The notes below the pieces were generated by a model. The model had not been told where the DNA came from and searched no databases. It was given only the letters and a program-made list of their open reading frames with translations. A stretch of DNA of 64,000 nt from Liolophura sinensis (lineage: Eukaryota; Mollusca; Polyplacophora; Chitonida; Chitonidae): the NCBI RefSeq assembly GCF_032854445.1, contig NC_088301.1:53431187-53495186 (forward strand). Direction: 5' to 3'. Of the stretch, positions 63,160 through 64,000 are shown piece by piece (the first letter of the stretch is position 1; the number at the start of each line of letters is the position of its first letter). Both the position numbers and the translations under genes were made by a program.

Positions 63160-64000
63160 TCAGAGTCCAAGACTCTTAGTAGATTTTTGCTACAAGTAGG
63201 AATTCTCTAAAAAGAAAGACGCGCCATCTTCCCTGTGCCCAGAACTATTTGTTGCCCAATTTTGCAGTTTGTCAAGGGAGGTCGCATCGAAAGAAATCAT
63301 TTGACAACATGAGAAGGAAATGCCTACAAAGTGTCAAACACATCGTTCACATTCTAATGTTTTACCTAAACCAGACACACATTAAGCTGTTAACAAAAAT
63401 AAAAAAATAATTCAGGTGCATTCAGTCTAGCTAAATGAATTGTTTAAGGAATGGGCCTAACCGTTTGTAAGATGTAAATAACAAGATGACATACAAAATA
63501 TTAGTTTAAAGCGGAGTATCTGCATGCAGCGGTCTGAGTATTGGTCACAATTAGTCCTGAAACAAGACCGAAATCAGTGTATAAGATTTACCTACAGATG
63601 AGCCGGCTTGTAGATAGGTGTGCTTTGAGAAGACCTTTTGAAATGCTTAATGCCCTAATATATATATATACGCGTACATATAATTTCACGCTACAATAAT
63701 ATAAATTTTACGCACACGTTTATAAACCAACTTTGTTGTATTTTAATACTTTAATACTAACAACCTGGATAAGTAGCAGTGACAATAAAGGTACTAGACA
63801 AAACCTCCAAGAAAACGTGTTCCAGTGTTGTATGCTTTCTTGGTTATCACAAATTCCAATTCAATGGCAGGAGAATAAGTTAAAGCGGGAACTGCAACAT
63901 CATTCGAAGATAACTCGCACAATACTTCAGGATACAGCCCAATAACTTACGCTTAATATAATTGATTACCATGGTGTTACATTCATGTGGTGACTTATCA
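63160..64000. other. Downstream flank of the globin gene, no gene seen
   Basis: AT-rich, with a short tatatatata run at 63659-63670. The 70-codon ORF at 63733-63945 has no recognised domain. Confidence 0.5.

Overview
This window looks like nuclear DNA of a mollusc (bivalve or gastropod; I cannot resolve which). It is AT-rich, has long intron-containing genes with GT..AG junctions, and carries many tRNA-derived SINE copies of a kind I associate with molluscan genomes. The short motif tacatgta recurs, as I would expect there. It is gene-poor. I can assemble three genes exon by exon with reading frames that close at every splice junction; nearly everything else is introns, old transposable elements and tandem or inverted repeats.

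Layout. (1) 342-3578, minus: a four-exon gene for a 258-residue single-pass membrane protein with a signal peptide, a CUB-like ectodomain and a proline/glutamine-rich tail. Its first intron holds a decayed tandem repeat. (2) 4.9-18.2 kb: no gene. This stretch holds a tandem array of hairpin units, a 190-bp inverted repeat, a 2.3-kb element with terminal inverted repeats, a tRNA-derived SINE, and a dead Tc1-like transposase gene interrupted by a 672-bp insertion. (3) 18641-27210, minus: a seven-exon gene for a 1245-residue protein. It has a signal peptide, two tandem Venus-flytrap (ANF-receptor/mGluR-type) domains, one transmembrane helix and a tail of about 150 residues, and it lacks the seven-helix domain of a metabotropic glutamate receptor. 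(4) 27.4-54.5 kb: no convincing gene. It contains many copies of a roughly 300-bp interspersed repeat, Penelope-like reverse-transcriptase/endonuclease scraps, an AT dinucleotide tract, minisatellites and SINEs. (5) 54.5-63.2 kb, plus: a globin gene with a probable untranslated first exon, then three coding exons with the two classical globin intron positions (148 residues).

The three genes are not an operon and I see no functional link between them. The double Venus-flytrap protein is the main point of biological interest. Both of its flytrap domains keep most of the residues that hold the amino-acid backbone in mGluRs. Both appear to have a threonine where mGluRs have the arginine that holds glutamate's side chain. 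That suggests an amino-acid or small-molecule sensor or binding protein without GPCR output, built by an internal duplication.
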